The notes: a model not told the origin generated them from the letters alone. 64,000 nucleotides of DNA from DATLFA01 sp039915945 (GCA_039915945.1 JBDSMH010000085.1:1-64000), one strand, 5' to 3'. Counted from the stretch's first letter, positions 17,393-25,584 are shown. A program made the numbers and translations.

Positions 17393-18454
17393 TCATTCAT
17401 CGAGCGGTAACGTGACGCTCACCGTCTGGCCCCAGCTCGGGATGACCGACGAATGTTTGCCGGCACCACCGGCGACCACGATACGGAACTTCGAGGGATC
17501 GGTCACGAGCGGTACGCGTCGATCATCGGGCTCGAGATCGCGCATCCACCGCGGCCACATGGCCAACCGGGCGCGGCGCTGATCGTCGGTGTAGTCGGGA
17601 TAACCGAGATAGTGCAGGCGGCTCAACGGAAGCTGTGATTCGTTGAACAAGTAGTCCTGCACGTCGCGGCGCGTCCAACTATCTCCGGCGATCGACTGCG
17701 CGTGCTCGGGACACAACGCGACGAATACCTCGCCGTCGTGAACCCATGTGTTGTTGCTGCCGATGGTCGTGAACACGCTGGCGATCGTTGTCAGCAGGCT
17801 CGGCGCGTGTCCACTCACGTGATTCTCCACGTTGTGCGGATTTTCGTGCGCGGCCACAGTCACCGCGCTGGCGGCGTATACACCGACCGACGCCGGATAC
17901 GGCTCCCACGGCGTGGCCGGAAGATTCTCCGCCGCGCAGTAGGCGTACTTCGACGGCTGTCCCTGCGTCGATTGGTCGCCCTCTCCCGGCCGCGCGCCGC
18001 CAATGTGCAACAAGCACAACCGCACCGCCCGCCCGACCGTCGCGTTGGCGACCGCGCCGGGCCCGAACGTGCCCGAACCAGCGTTGAATCCGCACGCGTC
18101 GACAATCTCGCCGTGGACGATGACGAGTGGCGCGACGGGGTGGGTGGTCGTCTGCACGCCTTCGAGATTGAAGCGGCTGAGGCACATCGCGCGGATGGCG
18201 GTGGTGACGACAGGGAAGACCGACGGCGGGCAACCCGCCATCACCGCGTTCGCGGCGACCGCGAGGTTGGTCACCTCGGCGTGGCGAGGCGGCATCACAC
18301 CGAGCACGTGATTGGGATCACGCCCGGCGAGCATGGCCTCGACGCGTGCTTCGGTGGGCGCGACCAACGGCAGCCCGTCGCCCCAGCCGAGATCGGCGGC
18401 GAGTCGCTGCATCGCCTCGAACGAATCGGCCGCGACGTCGACAGTGCGCTGCAT
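17393..18454 (-). CDS. Conserved protein of unassigned function paired with the UGSC selenoprotein
   Basis: A 353-residue protein with no domain I can name. Conserved-looking blocks are WGDGLPLVAPTEARV near residue 23, the NAGSGTFGPG loop near residue 120 and HVSGHAPSLLTTIASVFTTI near residue 205. There is no signal peptide or membrane segment. I recall proteins with a WGDGLPLV motif next to UGSC genes in other bacteria, so the two likely act together. ATG at 18454 has GGGGAG six bases upstream and is preferred to the in-frame 18472. It is the first gene of the four-gene selenoprotein operon. Confidence 0.72.
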   Translation of the reverse strand: MQRTVDVAADSFEAMQRLAADLGWGDGLPLVAPTEARVEAMLAGRDPNHVLGVMPPRHAEVTNLAVAANAVMAGCPPSVFPVVTTAIRAMCLSRFNLEGVQTTTHPVAPLVIVHGEIVDACGFNAGSGTFGPGAVANATVGRAVRLCLLHIGGARPGEGDQSTQGQPSKYAYCAAENLPATPWEPYPASVGVYAASAVTVAAHENPHNVENHVSGHAPSLLTTIASVFTTIGSNNTWVHDGEVFVALCPEHAQSIAGDSWTRRDVQDYLFNESQLPLSRLHYLGYPDYTDDQRRARLAMWPRWMRDLEPDDRRVPLVTDPSKFRIVVAGGAGKHSSVIPSWGQTVSVTLPLDE

Positions 18455-18464
18455 GACTCCCCGT

Positions 18465-18487
18465 CTCCGCAAAGGGCCGCTCGGGCC
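18465..18487. repeat. Interspersed repeat, single degenerate copy
   Basis: CTCCGCAAAGGGCCGCTCG followed by GGCC, a variant of the repeat family with the CTGAAGG part changed to GCAAAGG. It lies in the divergent region between the UGSC partner gene and the cupin gene. Confidence 0.65.
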
Positions 18488-18550
18488 CTGCCCCTAACCC
18501 AGTTTGGCCCGTCATTGACGCAAAAGCCCAGACCGTGGTGGACTCGTTCC

Positions 18551-18967
18551 ATGACCGCTGACAATCCCTTCGCCACGCTCATCGACACCGACGCTCTCGA
18601 CTGGATCGAGACGCCGGGTGGCAATGCGCTCAAACCGCTATGGGTCAGCGAGGAGACCGGCGCATGGTCCGCACTCATCAAGGCGAAGGCAGGCACGGTC
18701 AATCCGCCGCACACGCATCTTGGTCCGGCCGACTTCTACGTCATCACCGGATCGATGGAATACCGCGGTGGCTTCGCGCGAGCCGGTGCGTGGGTGTACG
18801 AGCCGGCCGGTGCCGTGCACGAAGCCACGTCACATCCCGAGGACACGGTGTACCTCGCCAATGTTCGCGGCCCGATCGCGTATCACGGCCCTGACGGCAA
18901 GGTGACCCATGTCAGCAACGCAGACATGATGAAAAAACACCTCGCCAACCGTTCGAACAACTCGTGA
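18551..18967 (+). CDS. Cupin-domain protein (acetylacetone-cleaving/DAD-like dioxygenase fold)
   Basis: A 138-residue single-domain cupin. The first motif NPPHTHLGPADFYVITGSMEYRG is split over residues 55-78 with two His and a Glu-equivalent position occupied by Asp/Tyr, and the second motif is AGAVHEATSHPEDTVYLANV near residue 95. The length and AYHGPDG tail resemble 2,4'-dihydroxyacetophenone dioxygenase-like cupins. A metal-dependent dioxygenase or isomerase role is possible. The stop overlaps the start of the amidase (TGATG), giving a coupled pair. ATG at 18551 is the first sensible start; the long open frame upstream is antisense to the UGSC partner gene. Confidence 0.8.
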   Translation: MTADNPFATLIDTDALDWIETPGGNALKPLWVSEETGAWSALIKAKAGTVNPPHTHLGPADFYVITGSMEYRGGFARAGAWVYEPAGAVHEATSHPEDTVYLANVRGPIAYHGPDGKVTHVSNADMMKKHLANRSNNS

Positions 18968-20379
18968 TGCAACTGGCCGATCTCGACGCAACTGCGCAAG
19001 CAGAGTTGGTTCGCTCGGGCGAGTGTTCGCCGCTCGAACTGCTCGACGCCACGATCGATGCCATCGAGCGCATCAACCCCGCACTCAACGCGGTGATCAT
19101 CCCGCTCTTCGACTACGCGCACGCGCAGTTGGAGCGATGCGAGTTCGGCGATGGGCCGTTCCGCGGTGTGCCGCTGGTGCTGAAAGATCTCGGGGCCGCG
19201 CTGGCGGGTACGCCTCAGTACAGCGGCACGCGTGTGCTACGAGACCACAAGTGGATCTCCCCGAGCGACAGTGAACTCACGGCGCGGTTCCGTCGCGCCG
19301 GGTTCATCTTCACCGGCAAGACCAACACGCCCGAGTTCGGGCTCTCACCGACCACCGAACCGGACACGTTCGGGCCAACCCGCAACCCGTGGAACACCGA
19401 CCGCATCGTCGGTGGCTCGAGCGGTGGGTCCGCATCCGCGGTCGCGTCGCGCATGGTCGCGGTCGCGCACGCCGGCGATGGTGGTGGATCGATCCGCAAT
19501 CCGGCCGGAGCATGTGGTGTCGTCGGGCTCAAGCCGTCGCGCGGGCGCGTCACGCTCGGCCCCGATATCGGTGAATCGTGGAGCGGTTGTGTCACCGAGT
19601 TCGTGATCGCGCGCTCGGTGCGGGATCTGGCGCACGTGCTCGACTGCGTGCACGGGTACCTCTCGGGCGACCCGGCGCCCGCGCCGCCACCCCTGCGGCC
19701 CTACGGCGACGAACTCGGGCGCGAGCCCGGCCGCTTGCGCGTCGGCATGTTCTGGGGCAATGCCGCCACGCCAGGCTCGCCCGACGCCCGTGCCGCCGTC
19801 GAAGGCTGCGCGCAACTACTGGCGGATCTCGGTCATGACGTGCACGACGGTTACCCCGCGGAACTCGACCACAACGAACTCGGCAATCTGCTCGGCGTGT
19901 CGGTTGCCGCGTCGGTCGCCCACGAGCTCGACGTCATCGCGACGCGAACCGGCGAACCGGTGCCGCGTGACGGCGTCGAACCTGCCACATGGTTCTTCGC
20001 CGAGCGCGGACGATCACTGACCGCGACGCAGTATCTGGCCAACCTCGACGAGATGCATCGCTATGCCCGCCGGCTGCACTCGTGGTGGGAGCACAACGAC
20101 ATCCTCATCACGCCGACGATGTCCGAGGCCGCCCCTCCGATCGGCGAGCTCAAAGGCGCGGATGTCGAACGCATCGTGCGTCTCGTGCCGTACACCTCGC
20201 CCTTCAACGTCAGTGGCCAACCGGGCATTGCCTTGCCGCTGCATTGGACGAGCGAGGGCCTGCCTCTCGGCATCCAACTCATCAGTCGTTATGGCGGCGA
20301 GGACATCTTGATTCGTCTTGCCGCGCAGATCGAAGCGGCCGCTCCGTGGATCGGGCGCCGTCCGGCCGTCTGCGCGTAA
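18967..20379 (+). CDS. Amidase (amidase-signature family)
   Basis: A 470-residue amidase-signature enzyme with the Ser-cisSer-Lys triad: Lys in GVPLVLKDLG near residue 70, the cis-Ser in VGGSSGGSASAVASRM and the nucleophile Ser in GDGGGSIRNPAGACG near residue 175. GKTNTPEFGLSPTTE is the family lead-in. It hydrolyses an amide to acid and ammonia; it could also be a GatA-like protein, but no gatB or gatC is nearby. It starts in a TGATG overlap with the cupin gene, so the two probably serve one catabolic step series. Confidence 0.92.
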   Translation: MQLADLDATAQAELVRSGECSPLELLDATIDAIERINPALNAVIIPLFDYAHAQLERCEFGDGPFRGVPLVLKDLGAALAGTPQYSGTRVLRDHKWISPSDSELTARFRRAGFIFTGKTNTPEFGLSPTTEPDTFGPTRNPWNTDRIVGGSSGGSASAVASRMVAVAHAGDGGGSIRNPAGACGVVGLKPSRGRVTLGPDIGESWSGCVTEFVIARSVRDLAHVLDCVHGYLSGDPAPAPPPLRPYGDELGREPGRLRVGMFWGNAATPGSPDARAAVEGCAQLLADLGHDVHDGYPAELDHNELGNLLGVSVAASVAHELDVIATRTGEPVPRDGVEPATWFFAERGRSLTATQYLANLDEMHRYARRLHSWWEHNDILITPTMSEAAPPIGELKGADVERIVRLVPYTSPFNVSGQPGIALPLHWTSEGLPLGIQLISRYGGEDILIRLAAQIEAAAPWIGRRPAVCA

Positions 20380-20389
20380 CCTCCCGGCG

Positions 20390-21493
20390 ATGAAATTTGC
20401 GATGTTCTACGAGATCCCTGTCGCGCGCCCTTGGAACGATGACAGCGAGTACCTGGCCTATCAGAACACCATCGAGCAAGCGGTCCTCGGTGACGAGATG
20501 GGCTTCCACTCGTTCTGGACGGTCGAGCACCACTTTCTCGAGGAATATTCGCATTGCTCCAACCCTGAGGTGCTGTACGGCGCCATCGCCATGAAGACGA
20601 AGAACATGCGTCTGGGTTATGGCGTTCGCTTGCTGCCAAAGCCATACAACCATCCCGTTCGGTCCGCGGAGTCGGCGGCGGTGCTCGACCTGATCTCCGG
20701 TGGTCGGGTCGAGTTCGGTACGGGACGCTCGTCGACGCGTGCCGAGCTCGAAGGTTTCGGCATTCATCCGCACGAAACCCGAGAGATGTGGCAAGAGGCG
20801 CTGAGTCACATCGTGGGCTGTTGGACCAACGACGAATACGAGTTCGAAGGCAAGCATTGGTCGATGCCAAAGCGCCGGGTGCTCCCGAAGCCCCGGCAGA
20901 AACCACATCCGCCGCTTTGGGGTGCGACGGGCTCGCCCGAGACGCATCGCCTCGTGGGCGAGATGGGCCTCGGTCTGCTGTCGTTCTCGGTGGGGACGCC
21001 ACCGGCAGAGTTGAAGCGTCGCATCGACATCTATCGCGAAGGCATCGCGGCCTGCACAAAGCCGGTCGGACAGTTCATCAACGACCAAGCTGCGAGCTTC
21101 ACGATGGTCAACTGCGCGCCGACCCGAGAAGAATCGATCGCCACGAGCGAAGAGTCCTTCGTGTGGTATCCCAAGCACGGCGCCAAGATCATCGGCTCGG
21201 TCGCGTCATGGCTGCGCGAGCTCGACGAAGGTCTCGGCACGTATGACTACCTCGGTGGCACGCAACAGCGCGTCGAGGACGGTTCGCTCGAGTACCTGAC
21301 GATGGACTATCTGCTGCGGAGCCAAGCGTGCGTGGCCGGTGATCCCGACGATGCGATCGAGATCTTCAAGGCCTACGAGGCAACCGGCTGCGACATCGTG
21401 TTCTGTCTGCTCAACCCGTACAACATCCCGCACGACAAGGTGATGCAGACCATCGAGTTGATGGGCAAGCATGTGATCCCGGCGTTCAGCTGA
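20390..21493 (+). CDS. LLM-class flavin-dependent oxidoreductase
   Basis: A 367-residue bacterial-luciferase-like monooxygenase. KFAMFYEIPV starts the barrel; FWTVEHHFLEEYSHCSNPEVLYGAIA carries the typical EHHF block in two parts, followed by RLGYGVRLLPKPYNHPVR and ISGGRVEFGTGRSSTRAE, the flavin-binding loop. These enzymes use FMN or F420; actinobacteria often use F420, but the sequence alone does not settle it. The gene follows the amidase after ten bases with only a weak ribosome-binding site, suggesting coexpression. Confidence 0.9.
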   Translation: MKFAMFYEIPVARPWNDDSEYLAYQNTIEQAVLGDEMGFHSFWTVEHHFLEEYSHCSNPEVLYGAIAMKTKNMRLGYGVRLLPKPYNHPVRSAESAAVLDLISGGRVEFGTGRSSTRAELEGFGIHPHETREMWQEALSHIVGCWTNDEYEFEGKHWSMPKRRVLPKPRQKPHPPLWGATGSPETHRLVGEMGLGLLSFSVGTPPAELKRRIDIYREGIAACTKPVGQFINDQAASFTMVNCAPTREESIATSEESFVWYPKHGAKIIGSVASWLRELDEGLGTYDYLGGTQQRVEDGSLEYLTMDYLLRSQACVAGDPDDAIEIFKAYEATGCDIVFCLLNPYNIPHDKVMQTIELMGKHVIPAFS

Positions 21494-21500
21494 CCTTTCC

Positions 21501-21526
21501 GGCCCGAGCGGTCGTCAGAGCGGGCC
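21501..21526. repeat. Interspersed repeat between convergent genes
   Basis: GGCCCGAGCGGTCGTCAGAG followed by CGGGCC. The outer six bases GGCCCG and CGGGCC are complementary, so it can form a hairpin. It overlaps the last codons of the nucleotidyltransferase gene, supplying its C-terminal Gly-Pro-Leu, and lies just after the LLM gene. Confidence 0.85.
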
Positions 21527-22609
21527 AGGCTCTCTGTGCCAGACCGGGGCTCGCTTGCGCAACGCCACCGATGCGATGCTGCGCCACCACTGACTCAGTG
21601 GCTCGTCGTTCGGGGGAAGAATGGGCAAGGCGATGATGCCGGGGATCAAGCGGCTGATGGGCAGGTTACGGGTGACGCGGACAAACCAATAGCGCTGCGC
21701 CCAGCGGCGGTTCGTGAGCACTCGCCAGCGCGGTCGCTTCGCCAGCGGGATGTGAGCTCCGCCGAGCTGTTCGATCAGATCGGCAGGGCGCAGCGCCTCG
21801 GGCAGTTGCGCGAGCATCATCGCGACGATCGGCGCGACACGGGCCCGGCGCGCGATATGTACGACAGTGGCATGGTCGACGAGGGGCACGAGGATCGCCA
21901 GGTCGCGCCACGGCACCAACTTCTCGTGGTCGTCGCCGAGGTCCGCGGCATGAGCCATAGCGGTCGTGATGAGCGCGTCTTCGATGCCCACGGCGTAAGC
22001 CTCATTGGCCTCGATGGTCCGTCCGCGCGCCAGCAGGGAGTGAAAGCGAAGGTGGCGAGTCCAGCACCAAGGAGCGATGGCTCGTTGCACGTCGACCGCG
22101 CGGCCTTCGCTGTCGTAGAGGTTCACCGACTTCGCGAAGAAGCGATTCCAGGGCGATGGATGTTCGAGGCGATACCCGGCCCCGCAGTAGAGGTCGATGG
22201 CGCGTCGGAAGTTGCCCGAGGACACCAGCAGGTCGACGTCGCCGTAAAAGCGAGGGCACCGGTCGGTCTGGACATCGCCGAGAGCAACACCCTTGAGCGC
22301 AACTGACGCGATGTCGGCGTCCCGGAGGAATTGCTGCAACTCCACAACGACGCCTTCGAGTCGCATTGCATTGATGGTCTGCCGGAAGAGACCGTGGTCG
22401 AGTTGCGCCCGGACCGCGTCGTCGACGAGCAAACCGTGATCATCGATGAGGGCCAGCGCATGACTGGACAGCCGAAACTGAACGATCTCGTCGACGACCG
22501 ATGCCGTCCAGGCCGCCGGGTCCAACGCGGCGGGCGCGAGTTCGATCAGCCCATAGAAGAGGCACGCTTCGACCGGTGCTTCGAGCGCGGGAAACACGCA
22601 CATGGTCAT
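21515..22609 (-). CDS. Nucleotidyltransferase-family protein of the RiPP cluster
   Basis: A 364-residue protein of the uncharacterised nucleotidyltransferase family found in lasso/RiPP clusters. The polymerase-beta-type core is visible: VALKGVALGDV near residue 103, then RFYGDVDLLVSS near residue 120 with the metal-binding DxD, and a third acidic position in AVDVQRAIAPW. It is predicted to move a nucleotide or similar group to a substrate. Such genes accompany HprK-like kinases in paeninodin-type clusters, so the likely target is the peptide or its phosphate. Its ATG overlaps the hydroxylase stop by four bases. The C-terminus lies in a copy of the interspersed repeat. Confidence 0.8.
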   Translation of the reverse strand: MTMCVFPALEAPVEACLFYGLIELAPAALDPAAWTASVVDEIVQFRLSSHALALIDDHGLLVDDAVRAQLDHGLFRQTINAMRLEGVVVELQQFLRDADIASVALKGVALGDVQTDRCPRFYGDVDLLVSSGNFRRAIDLYCGAGYRLEHPSPWNRFFAKSVNLYDSEGRAVDVQRAIAPWCWTRHLRFHSLLARGRTIEANEAYAVGIEDALITTAMAHAADLGDDHEKLVPWRDLAILVPLVDHATVVHIARRARVAPIVAMMLAQLPEALRPADLIEQLGGAHIPLAKRPRWRVLTNRRWAQRYWFVRVTRNLPISRLIPGIIALPILPPNDEPLSQWWRSIASVALRKRAPVWHREPGPL

Positions 22610-23592
22610 GCGTGGACCAATTCATCGGAGGCGACAGGCGCCTCGGTGGTCTCGGGCGGCTTACGCAGCCGCGGCGCGATCCACCGCTCGCCGGCCTCGC
22701 GGACGGGTTCGAAGTACATGTCGCGGACAGTGTGATATCGATCCGAATCCGCACCGAGGCCGAACGTGATCTGCTGGCGCGTGCGGGCGGTGATCAATGT
22801 GCCGAAGAGCCAGTCCCACAGTGAGAGCAGCCCACCGAAATTGCGGTCGTGGTGGCTCGGGTCGGTGCTGTGGTGGATCTGGTGTTGCGCCGGGCTGCAG
22901 AATACGCGCTCGAAGCGATCCCCCCACGAGATCCACGTGTGCGAGTGGCGAAGGTTGGCGAGCGCGGCAAACCCGATTGTGAATACAGCGTTCGTCCCGG
23001 CGATGGTCAGCACCGACACAGTTGGATCGAACACGAGCAAGAGGACGCCGTCACAGACGCCGAGCAAGAGCGAGACGACGATGCCTTCGACGATGTCATC
23101 GACGGGGTGACTGCGATAGGCGGTCAAGGGCGTCATCACCGGAGCCGAGTGGTGCACCTTATGAAAGCACCAGAGCACGGGAACGCGATGTTGGAGTACG
23201 TGCGCGGCGAAGAAGCTGAAGTCGATGGTCAGCGTCAGGGCGATCGTCAGAAGAACCTGTGCGGGAAGACCGTGGAGCAACTCATGAGCGCCGATGATCG
23301 GGCGTAGGTGGTCTCTGACCCACAGGGCGATCGGGGCGGCCACGATGCCCGCGGCAAGGATGTGGAACAGCAAGGCGCCGTTGAGGATGAACATCGCGGC
23401 GTCGTTGCGCAGGGAGCGACGCGTCGACGGGGACGACAACGTGCGTAGGGATGCCTTCCTGCGCAATCCGGCAATCGCGATGATGATCAGACCGGGCAGG
23501 AGGTAGGGGAGGTAGATGAGTTCGCTCGAGCGGGTGAACGCAGCCAAAGGTTGATGGGGGTCGAACCCGAGCAGTGCGAAGGTATGCGCCAT
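22606..23592 (-). CDS. Fatty-acid hydroxylase / sterol desaturase superfamily membrane enzyme
   Basis: A 328-residue integral membrane di-iron enzyme. Hydrophobic segments appear near residues 23-45, 72-95, 125-140 and 165-200. The eight-His signature is HVLQHRVPVLWCFHKVHHS around residue 150 and HSHTWISWGD, then HQIHHSTDPSHHDRNFGG near residue 250. The superfamily hydroxylates or desaturates lipids and sterols using O2. The frame is open upstream, but ATG at 23592 gives a normal N-terminus and lies after the precursor's hairpin. Its position in the same operon as a RiPP precursor is unusual; it could modify the peptide or a lipid partner. Confidence 0.85.
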   Translation of the reverse strand: MAHTFALLGFDPHQPLAAFTRSSELIYLPYLLPGLIIIAIAGLRRKASLRTLSSPSTRRSLRNDAAMFILNGALLFHILAAGIVAAPIALWVRDHLRPIIGAHELLHGLPAQVLLTIALTLTIDFSFFAAHVLQHRVPVLWCFHKVHHSAPVMTPLTAYRSHPVDDIVEGIVVSLLLGVCDGVLLLVFDPTVSVLTIAGTNAVFTIGFAALANLRHSHTWISWGDRFERVFCSPAQHQIHHSTDPSHHDRNFGGLLSLWDWLFGTLITARTRQQITFGLGADSDRYHTVRDMYFEPVREAGERWIAPRLRKPPETTEAPVASDELVHA

Positions 23593-23647
23593 ATCGCAGT
23601 CGTTCCGGAGTTTGGGTCGGGGGGAAGTGAACGGTGGATGACTCGGT

Positions 23648-23684
23648 GACGGATAGCCGCGGAGGGAGTCCGTGGCTATCCGTC
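23648..23684 (-). terminator. Strong hairpin just after the RiPP precursor gene
   Basis: GACGGATAGCCGCGGA (23648-23663) pairs with TCCGTGGCTATCCGTC (23669-23684) with a single mismatched (G-U capable) position and a five-base loop. It begins eight bases past the precursor stop codon. No T-run follows on the minus strand, so it is more likely a partial terminator or an RNA-stabilising hairpin that raises precursor mRNA over the downstream hydroxylase and nucleotidyltransferase genes. Confidence 0.65.
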
Positions 23685-23692
23685 GTCCAAAA

Positions 23693-23797
23693 TCAGCTTG
23701 GGCGCCGGCCCGAACCCCCCCACTCGTTACCGCGGGTGAGGTCCTTGACGGTGCCGAGGACGGCAACCTTCGGGGTTGTGTAGGACTTCTTCTCCAT
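23693..23797 (-). CDS. RiPP precursor peptide with lasso-type leader
   Basis: A 34-residue peptide gene with a strong AGGAGGTG site seven bases before the ATG. The leader EKKSYTTPKVAVLGTVKDLT fits the lasso leader rule: Tyr6, Pro9, Val/Leu near 11, Gly15 and Thr21 as the penultimate leader residue. Cleavage after residue 22 would release a 12-residue core, GNEWGGSGRRPS. The core has Gly1 but no Asp or Glu at positions 7-9, so a lasso macrolactam cannot form. It ends in Ser, the residue type phosphorylated by paeninodin-type kinases. It lies 13 bases after the kinase gene. Confidence 0.85.
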   Translation of the reverse strand: MEKKSYTTPKVAVLGTVKDLTRGNEWGGSGRRPS

Positions 23798-23810
23798 GCT
23801 GTTCACCTCC

Positions 23811-24728
23811 TCAGATACTTTCGATCAATTGGCTGATTGCGCGATGCACCGCGGGCAGCGATGCATACGAGGACGGATAGCGCAGGCGATAGATGGGCGT
23901 CGTGTCGACGAGTGAACCGAGGCCGTCGAAGCCGTGCCGGCGACCGTCGAAGACGTAGGTGTTCTCGCCGAGCCGCCAGAACGCCTCGGCCGGCGCCATC
24001 GCGTCGATGTCGAGATCGGTGGCGTCTCGTTCGAGAACGAAGACCGCGGCGAGGCGGGTGCGTGTACCTGATGCGAATGCCGCGTCGAGGCGCACTCGAG
24101 ACTTGCCGGTGGCATTGATCAATGCGCCGTGCGGATCGATATCGAGTGCAGACGCGCTGTCGGACCACAGCCGGCTACCGGCGTACGAAGCGAGTACCTC
24201 GAACTCGGCACCGCAGTCAGCCAGCACCAGGCAGTCGTCTGCGAGCAGCCGAGCGCCACTGTGCACTGCGCTCATGGCCAGCGTCGACTTGCCAGCGCCG
24301 CTGGCTCCCACGAACGCAACCGCGCGGTCCTGGTACGCCACGCACGTGGCGTGCAAGACGGTATAGCCCCGTCGTGCAAGAACTCTCGGCAAGACGTGGT
24401 CAACGACCAAATGGCTGATGACATCCTCGTCGTCGATCTCAGGATGCACGACGATGGTGGCGTTGTCTGCGCCCACGACGATGATCGCCGCACCTTCGAG
24501 ATGAACGACGAGGCGTTGTTCGGGATCTTCCTTGGCGAGGAAACCTTCGCGGTGCTCATGGTCGAGCAGCCAGCGGGCAATCGTGGCCGGTGCCTGTTTA
24601 CCCAGCTGCACGACGCAGGTTGCGGGCACGTTGTCATCGGCCCTGTCGAGCTCGACGAGCGCGATCTCGCTGTGCACTTCGAGTGAGCACATGCGATAGC
24701 GCAGGAGCGTGGATGCAGTCATCGTCAT
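23811..24728 (-). CDS. HprK-like serine kinase of the RiPP cluster
   Basis: A 305-residue protein. The C-terminal half is an HPr-kinase-type P-loop domain: LHATCVAY near residue 125, Walker A GASGAGKST at 141-149, and SGARLLADDCLVLAD with paired Asp near residue 167. The N-terminal 110 residues resemble the accessory domain of RiPP kinases. Related kinases in paeninodin-type lasso clusters phosphorylate the C-terminal Ser of the precursor, and this precursor ends in Ser. The ATG at 24728 overlaps the B2 stop (ATGA), and a longer upstream frame is antisense or out-of-frame noise. Confidence 0.85.
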   Translation of the reverse strand: MTMTASTLLRYRMCSLEVHSEIALVELDRADDNVPATCVVQLGKQAPATIARWLLDHEHREGFLAKEDPEQRLVVHLEGAAIIVVGADNATIVVHPEIDDEDVISHLVVDHVLPRVLARRGYTVLHATCVAYQDRAVAFVGASGAGKSTLAMSAVHSGARLLADDCLVLADCGAEFEVLASYAGSRLWSDSASALDIDPHGALINATGKSRVRLDAAFASGTRTRLAAVFVLERDATDLDIDAMAPAEAFWRLGENTYVFDGRRHGFDGLGSLVDTTPIYRLRYPSSYASLPAVHRAISQLIESI

Positions 24729-25171
24729 CGCTCCCCGACCAATGCGGAGGGCAACTGACTTGCGAGCGAGAACGGTGCGAGGGTGCCCGCATCGACCTGC
24801 TCGCCGACCGGGGATCCATCGTGTTCGACCCATGCATGGGCCTCGGCGGAACCGTCGGTACGCATGCCGATGCGCAATGTGGCGTCGATTCCGGCGCGCT
24901 GCAGCATCGTCCAGAGAGCGAGGGAACGAGGTAGGCACCGCGACCTGACCGGTAGCCGGCGGGCCACTGCGTCGACGGTGCGGGCCATGGCCTCGGCGGT
25001 GCCGGCAACAGTGTCGGCGCGGCCCGCAGGGCGCAGCCGTGGTGCGCGGGGCGCGGCCGCGATCCGAGTGGCCGTCGCCGCCGCGGTTCGCAACCCCTCG
25101 AACTTCACGATCGCTCGGAATCCGGGGACGAGAACGGCCGCAGTGCACACGCAGCGGGGGTCATGCCGCAC
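24725..25171 (-). CDS. Lasso-type B2 leader peptidase (transglutaminase-like)
   Basis: A 148-residue protein with the B2 cysteine-protease core: SRCLPRSLALWTMLQRAGI with Cys79, then LRIGMR and AHAWVEHDG with His112 and an Asp near 118. B2 enzymes cut the leader off the precursor, together with the B1 recognition protein. The length is typical for a stand-alone B2. The start is GTG at 25171, overlapping the B1 gene by 11 bases; a GTG further in is possible. It forms an ATGA overlap with the kinase gene. Confidence 0.88.
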   Translation of the reverse strand: MRHDPRCVCTAAVLVPGFRAIVKFEGLRTAAATATRIAAAPRAPRLRPAGRADTVAGTAEAMARTVDAVARRLPVRSRCLPRSLALWTMLQRAGIDATLRIGMRTDGSAEAHAWVEHDGSPVGEQVDAGTLAPFSLASQLPSALVGER

Positions 25172-25439
25172 TGTGTACGAGCCCCAGCGCGAACAGTTCG
25201 GTCAGCAGCGCGTCGATGTCGGCGCGGATCGTCGGAGCGGGTGCGTCGTACTCATCGACAATGGTGGCTGCGATGTGGGCGACCGATTGGGTGCCGTCGA
25301 GCATGCTCCAGATGTGGGAGGCGACCGCATCGAGTGTGAGGTAGCGCTCGGACTCCATGTCCATGAGCAGGGTCTGATCACGCAAACCTCGAGCCACAAC
25401 TGCGCTCGAACGCACGACGCAAGACTTGTCGTCGAACAT
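25161..25439 (-). CDS. PqqD-like RiPP recognition element protein (B1)
   Basis: A 92-residue PqqD-family protein. The winged-helix pattern is seen in LLMDMESERYLTLDAVASHI, WSMLDGTQSVAHI and a final DALLTELFALGLV helix. B1 proteins bind the leader (its Tyr-Pro-Leu-like residues) and present it to B2. The ATG at 25439 has GGAGAGA upstream. It is the first gene of the RiPP operon B1-B2-kinase-precursor-hydroxylase-nucleotidyltransferase and is divergent from the ABC exporter. Confidence 0.87.
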   Translation of the reverse strand: MFDDKSCVVRSSAVVARGLRDQTLLMDMESERYLTLDAVASHIWSMLDGTQSVAHIAATIVDEYDAPAPTIRADIDALLTELFALGLVHSAA

Positions 25440-25534
25440 CTCTTTCTCTCCTACAGTCGGAGCGGGAACCACCCCCTGTGAAGACGACAAGGTAGGAGGC
25501 CGTTCGGATCGGCACATGAGGCGCGTGGAACATC

Positions 25535-25584
25535 GTCCATAAGCCAAATGGACTGTTTGCTTTGCGCTCGGAGCGCTGTTTGCT
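25535..25584. promoter_or_regulatory. Inverted and direct repeats in the RiPP divergent promoter
   Basis: GTCCAT (25535-25540) and ATGGAC (25548-25553) form an inverted repeat with seven bases between. CTGTTTGCT occurs twice, at 25553-25561 and 25576-25584, with starts 23 bases apart, the second copy directly abutting the exporter ATG. They could bind a regulator controlling both directions; no regulator gene is in the cluster. Confidence 0.4.

Noticed and set aside
23693..23797. Calling the RiPP product a true lasso peptide
   Set aside because: The leader fits, but the core has no Asp or Glu at positions 7-9 and no cyclase gene is present in the window.
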